A DNA stretch of 10,520 bases, taken from Hyphomicrobiales bacterium. Its GTDB lineage: Bacteria; Pseudomonadota; Alphaproteobacteria; Rhizobiales; Beijerinckiaceae. Where the stretch lies: the NCBI GenBank assembly GCA_028290595.1, contig JAQGJO010000542.1, positions 1 to 10,520 of the forward strand, written 5' to 3'. The notes under the pieces were generated by a model that saw only the letters and a program-made list of their open reading frames with translations, searched no databases and was not told where the DNA came from. Positions 1-5,927 of the stretch are shown here, piece after piece (within the stretch, counting starts at the first letter, position 1; every line of letters starts with the position of its first letter). The translations under genes and the position numbers were made by a program.

Positions 1-159
1 CAATATGTATCGGCTGTGCCGGACAGGCACGCGCTGGCGGCCCTGAAAGAGACTGCCCGAGAGATTTCCAAATCCCTTGCACACCGCCACCTCAACATAA
101 TTGCGCCGGCAGGCGTCAAATGTCGCAAGATCCGACGTTTGGGAAAGGCCTCAATTTGA
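1..159 (+). CDS. 3' end of a gene entering from the left, possibly an IclR-family regulator (partial)
   Basis: Frame 1 is open from the window edge to a TGA at 157-159, giving about 52 residues; the start lies outside the window. The stretch beginning PDRHALAALKETAREISKS resembles the last helix of IclR-family effector domains, where a pattern like L..L...A.EIS..LG is common. That is a weak, pattern-level resemblance. The tail after it (NIIAPAGVKCRKIRRLGKASI) is basic and unrecognised, and may be read-through past the ancestral end. The stop lies 9 bases inside the convergent TctC gene. Regulators of this family often sit beside TTT binding proteins and MmgE/PrpD genes, which fits the context. 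It could also be a chance open frame, since non-coding frames stay open easily in G+C-rich DNA. Confidence 0.35.
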   Translation, partial: QYVSAVPDRHALAALKETAREISKSLAHRHLNIIAPAGVKCRKIRRLGKASI

Positions 160-1176
160 GACCCCAAGCGCGTCCTTTGTCTCGCGCTTGATGTCGGCTG
201 GCGCCGCAAGCACCTGCTTGATGACGGTTTCAACCTCTTCGCCATTCAACGGGCTGATCTCCAGGTTCTGTTTGGCGGCCTGAGCCAGCAGGTCGGGGTC
301 TTTGACCGCCTGGTCGAAGGCTTTACGCAAGATGGCGACGCGATCCGGCGGCGTTCCCGGCGGCAAGCCGAAACACTTTGCCAGAGCCAGTGCTTGAGAC
401 ACCAACCGGGCCACGGCATACTGATGGGTGTCCTGCTTGAACAGATCGGTCAGTAAGGGAACATCCGGCAGATCAGGATCGCGGTGAATGCCGATCTGCA
501 CCAGGATGTGAAGCTTGGATTTTGGGTCTGCATAAAGCGAACGGTAGCTCGACCAGGTGTTGGTTGCGCGCCCTTCCGTCTCGCCCCGCTCCATGGCGAT
601 GTTTTCCGCCCCGCTTCCCTCGTAGCCCATGATCGGCTTGAAACGCGTGCCGAGCAAATGGTTGTAGAGGAGCGCCATCTGGCTGGAGGTTGAGCCGCCG
701 CCGCTCGACGACAAAGTCACTTCGCGCGTTTTGGCGTCGTCCATCGACCTGATCGACGAGGTGACCCAGGTGGCGGTGACATTGTTGCTCTGGGTAATAT
801 TGCCGAGCCATTGAAACTCGGTCAGGGAGGCCTGCAGCCCCGGGCCGCCGGTCACCTCGGTCAGCAGCAGGCCCTGGCTGATCAGATGGATGAGCGTGCC
901 GTCCTTCGGCGCCGTCCTCGCCGCCTGATTGTAGGCGACAAGGCCACCGGCGCCGGGGCGATTGGACACGATGATCGTTGGAGCGCCGGGAATATATTTG
1001 TTCATGAATTGCGCCAACAGACGCGCATAGGAGTCATAGCCGCCGCCAGCCCCAAACCCCACGGTGATGGTGATGGTTTTGCCTTCGAAGAATGATTGCG
1101 CGTGTGCGCCGACAACGCCGCCGGACAGCGCGAGCATCGTTAGTAGCGCGGCGGCGATCTTCTTTGCGATGGACAT
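151..1176 (-). CDS. TctC/Bug-family tripartite tricarboxylate transporter substrate-binding protein
   Basis: This encodes a 341-residue periplasmic solute receptor of the Bug/TctC family, which captures carboxylates such as citrate or other di/tricarboxylates for a TctAB membrane permease. Residues 1-26 form a Sec signal peptide: MSIAKK, a hydrophobic core, then an AHA cleavage site before QSFF. The mature protein opens with TITVGFGAGGGYDSYARLL (35-53), the family's ligand-loop signature, followed by VSNRPGAGGLVAYNQAA (70-86) and KDGTL (91-95). Length is normal for the family. I chose the ATG at 1176 over an in-frame ATG at 1197 because a strong AGGGGG Shine-Dalgarno sits just upstream of 1176 and the signal peptide then starts cleanly. 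It is the last gene of the minus-strand operon, 52 bases after an MmgE/PrpD gene. No TctA or TctB gene is visible, so it is either an orphan receptor or works with a permease encoded elsewhere. The ligand cannot be read from the sequence. Confidence 0.93.
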   Translation of the reverse strand: MSIAKKIAAALLTMLALSGGVVGAHAQSFFEGKTITITVGFGAGGGYDSYARLLAQFMNKYIPGAPTIIVSNRPGAGGLVAYNQAARTAPKDGTLIHLISQGLLLTEVTGGPGLQASLTEFQWLGNITQSNNVTATWVTSSIRSMDDAKTREVTLSSSGGGSTSSQMALLYNHLLGTRFKPIMGYEGSGAENIAMERGETEGRATNTWSSYRSLYADPKSKLHILVQIGIHRDPDLPDVPLLTDLFKQDTHQYAVARLVSQALALAKCFGLPPGTPPDRVAILRKAFDQAVKDPDLLAQAAKQNLEISPLNGEEVETVIKQVLAAPADIKRETKDALGVSN

Positions 1177-1184
1177 GATTTGAA

Positions 1185-1191
1185 TCCCCCT
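1185..1191 (-). promoter_or_regulatory. Shine-Dalgarno that sets the TctC start
   Basis: On the minus strand AGGGGGA lies about 8 bases before the ATG at 1176. It falls between that ATG and the alternative in-frame ATG at 1197, so it supports the shorter protein with its signal peptide at the extreme N-terminus. Confidence 0.7.
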
Positions 1192-1228
1192 GGACATTTC
1201 TTCTCTACATATATTGTTATTTGCAGCG

Positions 1229-2569
1229 CTACTGTATCATCAGCCAGTTGAAATCGCGTTGGTTTTCAATCCCCTGAAGCCGCTCGAAAATCTCGTCCAT
1301 CTTGGCTCTGTTGCAATGGGACGTCAGCAGCGAGAACTTCTCGTAGACCTCCGCCGACGTGGCCGGACTCGAAGGCGTCGCCTTGATCACGGTCACGCGC
1401 TCTTCCAGCGTTTCCCCATTCTTCAACCTGATCTTGATCACGGCGCCGGTCTTGCCCGCTTCAATATCCTCGATGAGGCGGACACGCTGGCTGAGCGCCA
1501 TGATTGCTTTGTCGTCAATCGCGGACTGGTCGAACGAACGCGGGTCTTTTGGATTGCGGAAGAACGACAGCGCGGCCGAAAAGTTCACGCTGTATTGCCC
1601 GATCATCGGGTCTTTCGGGCTGGGGATGTCATGACGCTTGACGGTTTCGCTGGTGCCATGAATTTCGATCAGCTCGATATCGCCGGGTGCGATGGTGTGG
1701 CGGGCGCGCAATTCTTCAAGCCCTTGCAAAGGCGCCTGACAGGTGCCGTGGCAGGCATAGCGTTTCATATACATGCGTGATGTCAGAAACTTTTCGCCAA
1801 GACCGGCGGTCAACTGGTCCATGTCAAACGTGTCGCAGAACACGCGCAGGAAACCGAGTTCACCCTCAAGAATATCCTGCGGGCCTTCGAAACCGCGCTC
1901 GGCGAGGCCGGACGCCAGGACGCCGCTTTCGTTGGCCCGGCCGAAGTGAAGACGCTTCACCATACCGCCCGTGCCCGAGCGCGCGAACTGCACCAGGCCG
2001 CTGCTCAGCGACGCCGCGATCCCCAGCGTATTTGTCATTTTTGCCGCGTCAAAGCCGAGCATATGGCCGACGCCGACGGAGGCGGCGAATGGCCCCGTGG
2101 TCGATGGGCTGTGGAAGCCGCGGCGCTCATTCGACTTGGTGGTGGCGGCGCCGATGCGCAGCAGAACCTCGGTGGCGGCGACGAACGCCGTGATGAGCGG
2201 CCGGCCGCCAATACCGCGATCTTGCGCGATGGCCAGCGTCGCAGGAACAATTGTGGCGCCTGGATGCGCACCCGAGCTAGGCTTGACCGCCCCGTCGAGT
2301 TCGAACGCATGGGCCAAGGCGCCGTTGACGAGAGCTGCCATCGGCGGTTGCACCAACTGGCCGCCGAGCCCCAGGATGCGGCTGCGTCCACCCTGATTGT
2401 AGGTCGTCGCATAGTCGTTGATCATCTGGCTCCAGGGCAAGCCGTAACCGAAGACAATCGCGCCAACTGTGTCACAGATCGAATTGCGCACGCATTGGAG
2501 CACGCTCTCGGGAATGTCTTCGTAGCGCAAGCCTGCGGCATAGGCCGCCAATGTCTTGGTTTCGTTCAT
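1229..2569 (-). CDS. MmgE/PrpD family protein (divergent paralog)
   Basis: A 446-residue cytoplasmic member of the MmgE/PrpD family, which includes 2-methylcitrate dehydratase, cis-aconitate decarboxylase and iminodisuccinate epimerase. The helical N-terminal domain begins LAAYAAGLRYEDIPESVLQ (7-25). The pocket segment is LVNGALAHAFELDGAVKPSSGAHPGA, about residues 80-105, where many relatives have DFDD followed by HP. A second signature, MVKRLHFGRANESGVLAS (203-220) followed by GFEGP, keeps the family's lysine. The segment KRYACHGTCQAP (269-280) matches the usual K-Y-P-C region. The start ATG at 2569 has AGGA nine bases upstream. It is the fourth gene of the operon, 41 bases after the flavin-reductase-like gene. 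The reaction is unknown. The altered acidic motif (ELDG rather than DFDD) argues for a different substrate or reaction from the first MmgE/PrpD gene of the same operon. Family assignment is secure, function is not. Confidence 0.92.
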   Translation of the reverse strand: MNETKTLAAYAAGLRYEDIPESVLQCVRNSICDTVGAIVFGYGLPWSQMINDYATTYNQGGRSRILGLGGQLVQPPMAALVNGALAHAFELDGAVKPSSGAHPGATIVPATLAIAQDRGIGGRPLITAFVAATEVLLRIGAATTKSNERRGFHSPSTTGPFAASVGVGHMLGFDAAKMTNTLGIAASLSSGLVQFARSGTGGMVKRLHFGRANESGVLASGLAERGFEGPQDILEGELGFLRVFCDTFDMDQLTAGLGEKFLTSRMYMKRYACHGTCQAPLQGLEELRARHTIAPGDIELIEIHGTSETVKRHDIPSPKDPMIGQYSVNFSAALSFFRNPKDPRSFDQSAIDDKAIMALSQRVRLIEDIEAGKTGAVIKIRLKNGETLEERVTVIKATPSSPATSAEVYEKFSLLTSHCNRAKMDEIFERLQGIENQRDFNWLMIQ

Positions 2570-2610
2570 ACGGAATAGTCCTGACGTTCGAACTAATGAT
2601 GTTTTCGTCG

Positions 2611-3261
2611 CTAGTGATCAGGCTTCGGCGCGGCGCGTTTGACGATGTCGTAGGATTGATACGCGCCGAAATACCTGCCGCCATAAGCCAGACCGGCATA
2701 TTGCGACGGCAGCAACTTCTCATGACGCACGAAACCGCGCTCGTCGATACAGTCCCGATCGACGGAAGCAGCCACCACGCGACCGACGATGGTGATGCGG
2801 GTCTCGAACCACCGCTTCGACCATTCGACGACACATTCAAAATGGCTACGGCATTCACCGATACGCGGTGGCCGCACGATACGGGCTGGGATGCTTGTCA
2901 ACTTGGCATAAGCCAGTTCATCAACGCCTTCGGGAAGCCGCATCGCCGTCAGATGAACCTTCTCCAGGATGTCCGGATCGAACGGCACGGTATTGACGGT
3001 GAACTCGCCGGTGGCGAGTACGTTCTTTGCCGTATCCTTGTCGGCATCGACGGTGAATTCGAAACAGGTCGGCTTGTGATTATTGCGCAGACAGGTGGCG
3101 ATCGGCGCGGCATTGACCCTTCCATCCGCATCGACTGTCGTCACCATCACGAGGGCTGCGACGGGCGAGGCCAGCTTGTCGTAGCCGCTCTCATCGATAT
3201 CCATTTTCGCCGCGATGAAACGATCGGCGTCCCAGATGTCATTCTTCTGATCGGTCAGCAT
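2611..3261 (-). CDS. flavin reductase-like (DIM6/NTAB-type) FMN-binding split-barrel protein
   Basis: A 216-residue protein of the flavin-reductase-like split-barrel family. Members bind FMN and either reduce flavin for a partner monooxygenase or act as stand-alone flavoproteins. The fold signature runs through SPVAALVMVTTVDADGRVN (32-50), APIATCLRNNHKPTCFEFTV (52-71), DTAKNVLATGEFTVNTV (76-92) and LPEGVDELAYAKLTSIPA (109-126), then RPPRIGECRSHFECVV (130-145). The order matches family members of about 200 residues. The frame stays open further upstream, to 3492, but that part lies inside the PrpF gene and is rich in arginine, as shadow frames are. I placed the start at the ATG at 3261 because GGAGAAG precedes it and it shares one base with the PrpF stop (TGATG), a typical translational coupling. 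No oxygenase partner lies in the operon, so its redox role here is open. Confidence 0.88.
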   Translation of the reverse strand: MLTDQKNDIWDADRFIAAKMDIDESGYDKLASPVAALVMVTTVDADGRVNAAPIATCLRNNHKPTCFEFTVDADKDTAKNVLATGEFTVNTVPFDPDILEKVHLTAMRLPEGVDELAYAKLTSIPARIVRPPRIGECRSHFECVVEWSKRWFETRITIVGRVVAASVDRDCIDERGFVRHEKLLPSQYAGLAYGGRYFGAYQSYDIVKRAAPKPDH

Positions 3262-4400
3262 CAAACTTCTCCGCGCGCCGCAAGGGACGCATTGGTGACG
3301 TAAACTTCCCCGTCCATCAGCCGTCGCGCCGTGCGCGAATAGGATGCCTCTTCGATGCTGTCGTCGGCCGCCAGCCTTGCCTTGACCGGAAAAAGCCCTG
3401 TCGGATGGCCGATGTTGATGACCCCATCGCCGCGATCCACATAGACCTCGTTGACGATCGTGCCTTTCAGGATCGCGGCGACAGCGGTGCAAACAGCGCC
3501 GGTGGCGGCGAAGGCCTTATGCGGCTTCGGCGGCACGCCGAGCACGCGCCGCGCGGCGAAACTCATCGTCTCGGCAAGAACCGGCCTGCCGGTCATGAAG
3601 TTGGTATAGGTCGCCGGCGGCGCGATCGTCACCGGCGTCGGCACGCGGGAATTTTTGTCGAGGCCGATGAACAGCGCCGCCGCCTCGCGGATCTCGTTGA
3701 GGCGACCGAGAATCTCCGGCGTGAACTCCTCCGGGCTCTCGACACCCGTGAGGCCCATGTCCGCGGCGCGGAAATAGACCGTCGGCTTGGCGACGTCGAG
3801 GATCGAGACTTCCAGCGTGAGTCCCAGTTTCTTCACCTCCAGGCGGTCTCTGCGGTTGCCGGTGGGCAGCAGTTTTCCCGTCGTCGAGCCCGTCGTCTTC
3901 GAGAAATCGAGCCGTATTTCCGCGCCGAAACCCGGCACGCCCGGTATCGCGTAATCTCCGGTGACGACCGGCCGGCCATTCCTGACAGGCACGATGGCGC
4001 GAAAGATTTGTTTGGTGTTGGTGTTATAGATGCGAACGGCGGTCTCCGGCTCGCGCGCCGCGACCAGGCCTTCCTCGATGGCGTAGACGCCGACGGCGGC
4101 CGAAAGATTGCCGCAGTTCGTCGACCACGACACCATGATCTCTTCGATGCCGATCATCGCATAGGTGTAATCGATGTCGGCGTCGGCAACACTTGGGGGG
4201 CCTATGATGCAGACCTTGCTGGTCAACGGATCGGCGCCGCCTAGCCCGTCGATCTGGCGCGGGTCCGGCGTACCCATCACGGCGAGTAGCAGTCTCTCGC
4301 GATCGGCGAGGTTGGCTGGAAGGTCCGCGTCGTTGAACATCACGCCTTTGCTGGTGCCGCCGCGCATGAGGACGCATTTGATGGCTGTTTGATCCGACAT
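3261..4400 (-). CDS. PrpF-family aconitate isomerase / 4-oxalomesaconate tautomerase-like protein
   Basis: A 379-residue PrpF-fold isomerase (two diaminopimelate-epimerase-like domains). Known relatives are PrpF (2-methylaconitate cis/trans isomerase), aconitate isomerase, and GalD (4-oxalomesaconate tautomerase of gallate breakdown). Family motifs are intact: CVLMRGGTSKGVMF (9-22), RQIDGLGGADPLTSKV (48-63) and TNCGNLSAAVGVYA (94-107). The lysine of LTSKV (residue 62) and the cysteine of TNCGN (residue 96), thought to be the acid/base pair in PrpF, are both present at the family's spacing. Length matches GalD and PrpF. The ATG at 4400 is preferred, because GGGAGA lies 7 bases before it. A GTG at 4421 overlaps the upstream stop (GTGA), and an ATG at 4415 has no clear ribosome site. 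No GalD partners (gallate dioxygenase, oxalomesaconate hydratase) are visible, so the exact substrate is undecided. Confidence 0.93.
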   Translation of the reverse strand: MSDQTAIKCVLMRGGTSKGVMFNDADLPANLADRERLLLAVMGTPDPRQIDGLGGADPLTSKVCIIGPPSVADADIDYTYAMIGIEEIMVSWSTNCGNLSAAVGVYAIEEGLVAAREPETAVRIYNTNTKQIFRAIVPVRNGRPVVTGDYAIPGVPGFGAEIRLDFSKTTGSTTGKLLPTGNRRDRLEVKKLGLTLEVSILDVAKPTVYFRAADMGLTGVESPEEFTPEILGRLNEIREAAALFIGLDKNSRVPTPVTIAPPATYTNFMTGRPVLAETMSFAARRVLGVPPKPHKAFAATGAVCTAVAAILKGTIVNEVYVDRGDGVINIGHPTGLFPVKARLAADDSIEEASYSRTARRLMDGEVYVTNASLAARGEV

Positions 4401-4407
4401 GCGGTTG

Positions 4408-4413
4408 TCTCCC
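4408..4413 (-). promoter_or_regulatory. Shine-Dalgarno that sets the PrpF start
   Basis: GGGAGA on the minus strand sits 7 bases before the ATG at 4400. It favours that start over the GTG at 4421 and the ATG at 4415, both of which lie at or above the site itself. Confidence 0.6.
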
Positions 4414-4417
4414 ATCT

Positions 4418-5815
4418 TCACGCGATCAGTTTGAGCAGCGACGCGAGATCGTCGAGCTCTTCGAGCCGGCCGACCATGTCGATGACCTGCCGCGATGCGC
4501 GCGCATCGAGCGGCTTCACGGCCATCGCCGCCAGAGCGATGAACTTGTCGTGCTGCTGAGCCTCGCTCATCGGATTATCGGGATGGCCGAGCGCCGTTCT
4601 GGCAATGGCCTTGTGGGTCGTACCCGATGTGCTGGTGATCTCGACTCGTCCCGGCTCGAACCGCCATTCGCCGTCCTGCTCGGGATTTTCACGCCAGTGC
4701 ACCTTTGGCACCGCGCGCGCAATCACGTCGGCGACATTGGCATGGTCGATATAGGCGTCGAGCGTCACATTGCCGAAGCGGATCGCGGCTGCGACCGCGT
4801 AAGGGAGGTTCGCCAGCAGATCGATATGCGCCTCGGCGGCGTTCTCGGGTATCGGCTGGCAGCGCTCGCGATTGACCTTGCCGACGTCGAAAGTGACGCT
4901 GGCGATATCCTCGAACCCGAGTTTGTGCTGACCAAGAAGATCGAGAACCGCGGTGACCGTCGTGTGCAGATGGCGTGCCGATGGCCAGGGTTTGAGCGAA
5001 ACATTGGATGTCTCGAACTCTTCGCCGAGGCCGCCGAGAAGACGGTCCCTGTCGTAGCTGCCTTTGTAATAGGCGTTGTAAAAACCGTACTTGCCTTCGA
5101 AAACTTCCGGATCGCCCTTGAGGCCATGCATCGCCAGTTCGGCGGCGAGAAGACCGTTCTTATAGCTCAGGCCATCGCGGATCGAACGCACGCTGGAGCC
5201 GTGATGCAACAGGCTTGCATAGGTGCCGCCGATCTGCGGCAGCGCCAGGCCGAACGCCTGCAGATACTGGTCCTCGCTGGCGCCGAAGATTTTGGCGGCG
5301 GCGGCGGTGGCGCCGAACATGCCGACGACGGGCGCGCGATACCACGGATGGCCGTGGGTGCCGACGATGGCGCGCGAGACGCGGCAGGTGATGTCGCTGC
5401 CGGCGGCCACCGCAAGCATCAAGTCCTTGCCGTTGACGCCGCCGCGTTCTTCGGCCGCCGCCAGGGCGACGACGAGAGACGAGGCCGTGGGGTGGCACGT
5501 CACTCTGTCGTGGACATCGTCGAAATCATATTGATGCACGGCCGCGCCGTTCACCAGCGCCGCATTGTTTGGCGGCAGGCGGACGCCACCCGAACCGATG
5601 AGCGTGCAGATCGGCGCGCCGCCCCAGCCCTTCACCAATTTGGCGATGGGCAGGACATCGGCGGTCCCGGTGCCCGACAGGATGCAGCCGAGTTGATCAA
5701 GAATGTTCGCCTTGACGGCGGTGACGACCTTGCCGGGCAGGTTCTCGAATCTGAGTGCAGCCAGATGGCGCGCAATCGCGACCGCGGCGTCCTCCGTCGG
5801 CGCTGTGCCGTGCAT
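4418..5815 (-). CDS. MmgE/PrpD family protein (first gene of the operon)
   Basis: A 465-residue MmgE/PrpD-family enzyme and the operon's leading gene. The pocket motif VHQYDFDDVHDRVTCHPTAS (93-112) is the classical DFDD..H....HP form seen in 2-methylcitrate dehydratase and cis-aconitate decarboxylase relatives. Further family blocks are LVNGAAVHQ (87-95), LMLAVAAGSDITCRVSRAI (132-150), VRSIRDGLSYKNGLLAAELA (209-228) and LKPWPSARHLHT (274-285). In the third block the lysine usual in KxxHxG relatives is replaced by the IRDGL form, which marks a subgroup. The start ATG at 5815 has AAGGGGG about 9 bases upstream; an in-frame TTG start at 5863 has no such support. The stop lies 17 bases before the preferred PrpF start. 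Its position next to a divergent LysR gene makes it the likely point of transcriptional control. A dehydratase or hydratase acting on an aconitate- or methylcitrate-like acid is the best guess given PrpF; the substrate is unproven. Confidence 0.93.
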   Translation of the reverse strand: MHGTAPTEDAAVAIARHLAALRFENLPGKVVTAVKANILDQLGCILSGTGTADVLPIAKLVKGWGGAPICTLIGSGGVRLPPNNAALVNGAAVHQYDFDDVHDRVTCHPTASSLVVALAAAEERGGVNGKDLMLAVAAGSDITCRVSRAIVGTHGHPWYRAPVVGMFGATAAAAKIFGASEDQYLQAFGLALPQIGGTYASLLHHGSSVRSIRDGLSYKNGLLAAELAMHGLKGDPEVFEGKYGFYNAYYKGSYDRDRLLGGLGEEFETSNVSLKPWPSARHLHTTVTAVLDLLGQHKLGFEDIASVTFDVGKVNRERCQPIPENAAEAHIDLLANLPYAVAAAIRFGNVTLDAYIDHANVADVIARAVPKVHWRENPEQDGEWRFEPGRVEITSTSGTTHKAIARTALGHPDNPMSEAQQHDKFIALAAMAVKPLDARASRQVIDMVGRLEELDDLASLLKLIA

Positions 5816-5927
5816 GAGCGGTATCCCCCTTGGGCTTTCCTGGTTGCTTCCAGCGACCCTCAAACAGCAGTTCTACTCCATTCTTTCGCGGCTTATAGTG
5901 GCTTTCGATCCACTGAAGGTTGACACC
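5816..5927. promoter_or_regulatory. divergent control region between the MmgE/PrpD operon and lysR
   Basis: These 112 bases hold the upstream regions of both transcription units. LysR-type regulators usually bind such a shared region and control the divergent operon as well as themselves. I see -10-like hexamers on each strand that overlap one another: TATAGT at 5894-5899 on plus and TATAAG at 5892-5897 on minus. Neither has a convincing -35 box at 17 bases. The minus Shine-Dalgarno for the operon is at about 5825-5831 (AAGGGGG) and the plus one for lysR is GAAGG at 5915-5919. The region is real; the exact promoters are guesses. Confidence 0.55.
5897..5914. repeat. inverted repeat AGTGG-N8-CCACT, candidate LysR operator or leader hairpin
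   Basis: Five-base arms (5897-5901 and 5910-5914) match perfectly around an 8-base centre. The repeat touches both -10-like hexamers and ends directly against the lysR ribosome-binding site. That position suits an autoregulatory operator, or a small leader hairpin masking translation. It does not fit the usual T-N11-A LysR box exactly, although a T-N11-A pair (5896 and 5908) overlaps it. Arms this short also occur by chance. Confidence 0.35.

Noticed and set aside
63..74. Near-palindrome GATTT-CC-AAATC, considered as an operator or terminator
   Set aside because: The two-base centre cannot form a hairpin loop, it lies inside an open frame, and it has no promoter context.
2586..2593. Eight-base palindrome GTTCGAAC in the gap before the second MmgE/PrpD gene
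   Set aside because: Too short to distinguish from chance, with no promoter elements around it.
3262..3492. An N-terminal extension of the flavin-reductase-like protein
   Set aside because: The extra 77 residues lie inside the PrpF gene, are rich in arginine and glycine, and lack a ribosome site; the ATG at 3261 has a strong one.
5285..5315. GGC-rich triplet run in the first MmgE/PrpD gene, considered as a repeat
   Set aside because: It encodes an ordinary alanine-rich helix (ATAAAAKIFG) conserved in position within the family, with ordinary codon bias.
4550..5923. A 457-codon open frame on the plus strand opposite the first MmgE/PrpD gene
   Set aside because: It is fully antisense to a gene with clear family motifs, its translation shows no recognisable domain, and long antisense frames are normal in G+C-rich coding DNA.
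5920..5925. A perfect TTGACA -35 hexamer just before the lysR start codon
   Set aside because: It lies 2 bases before the ATG and no -10 hexamer is found 16-18 bases further on; transcription from it would miss the start codon.
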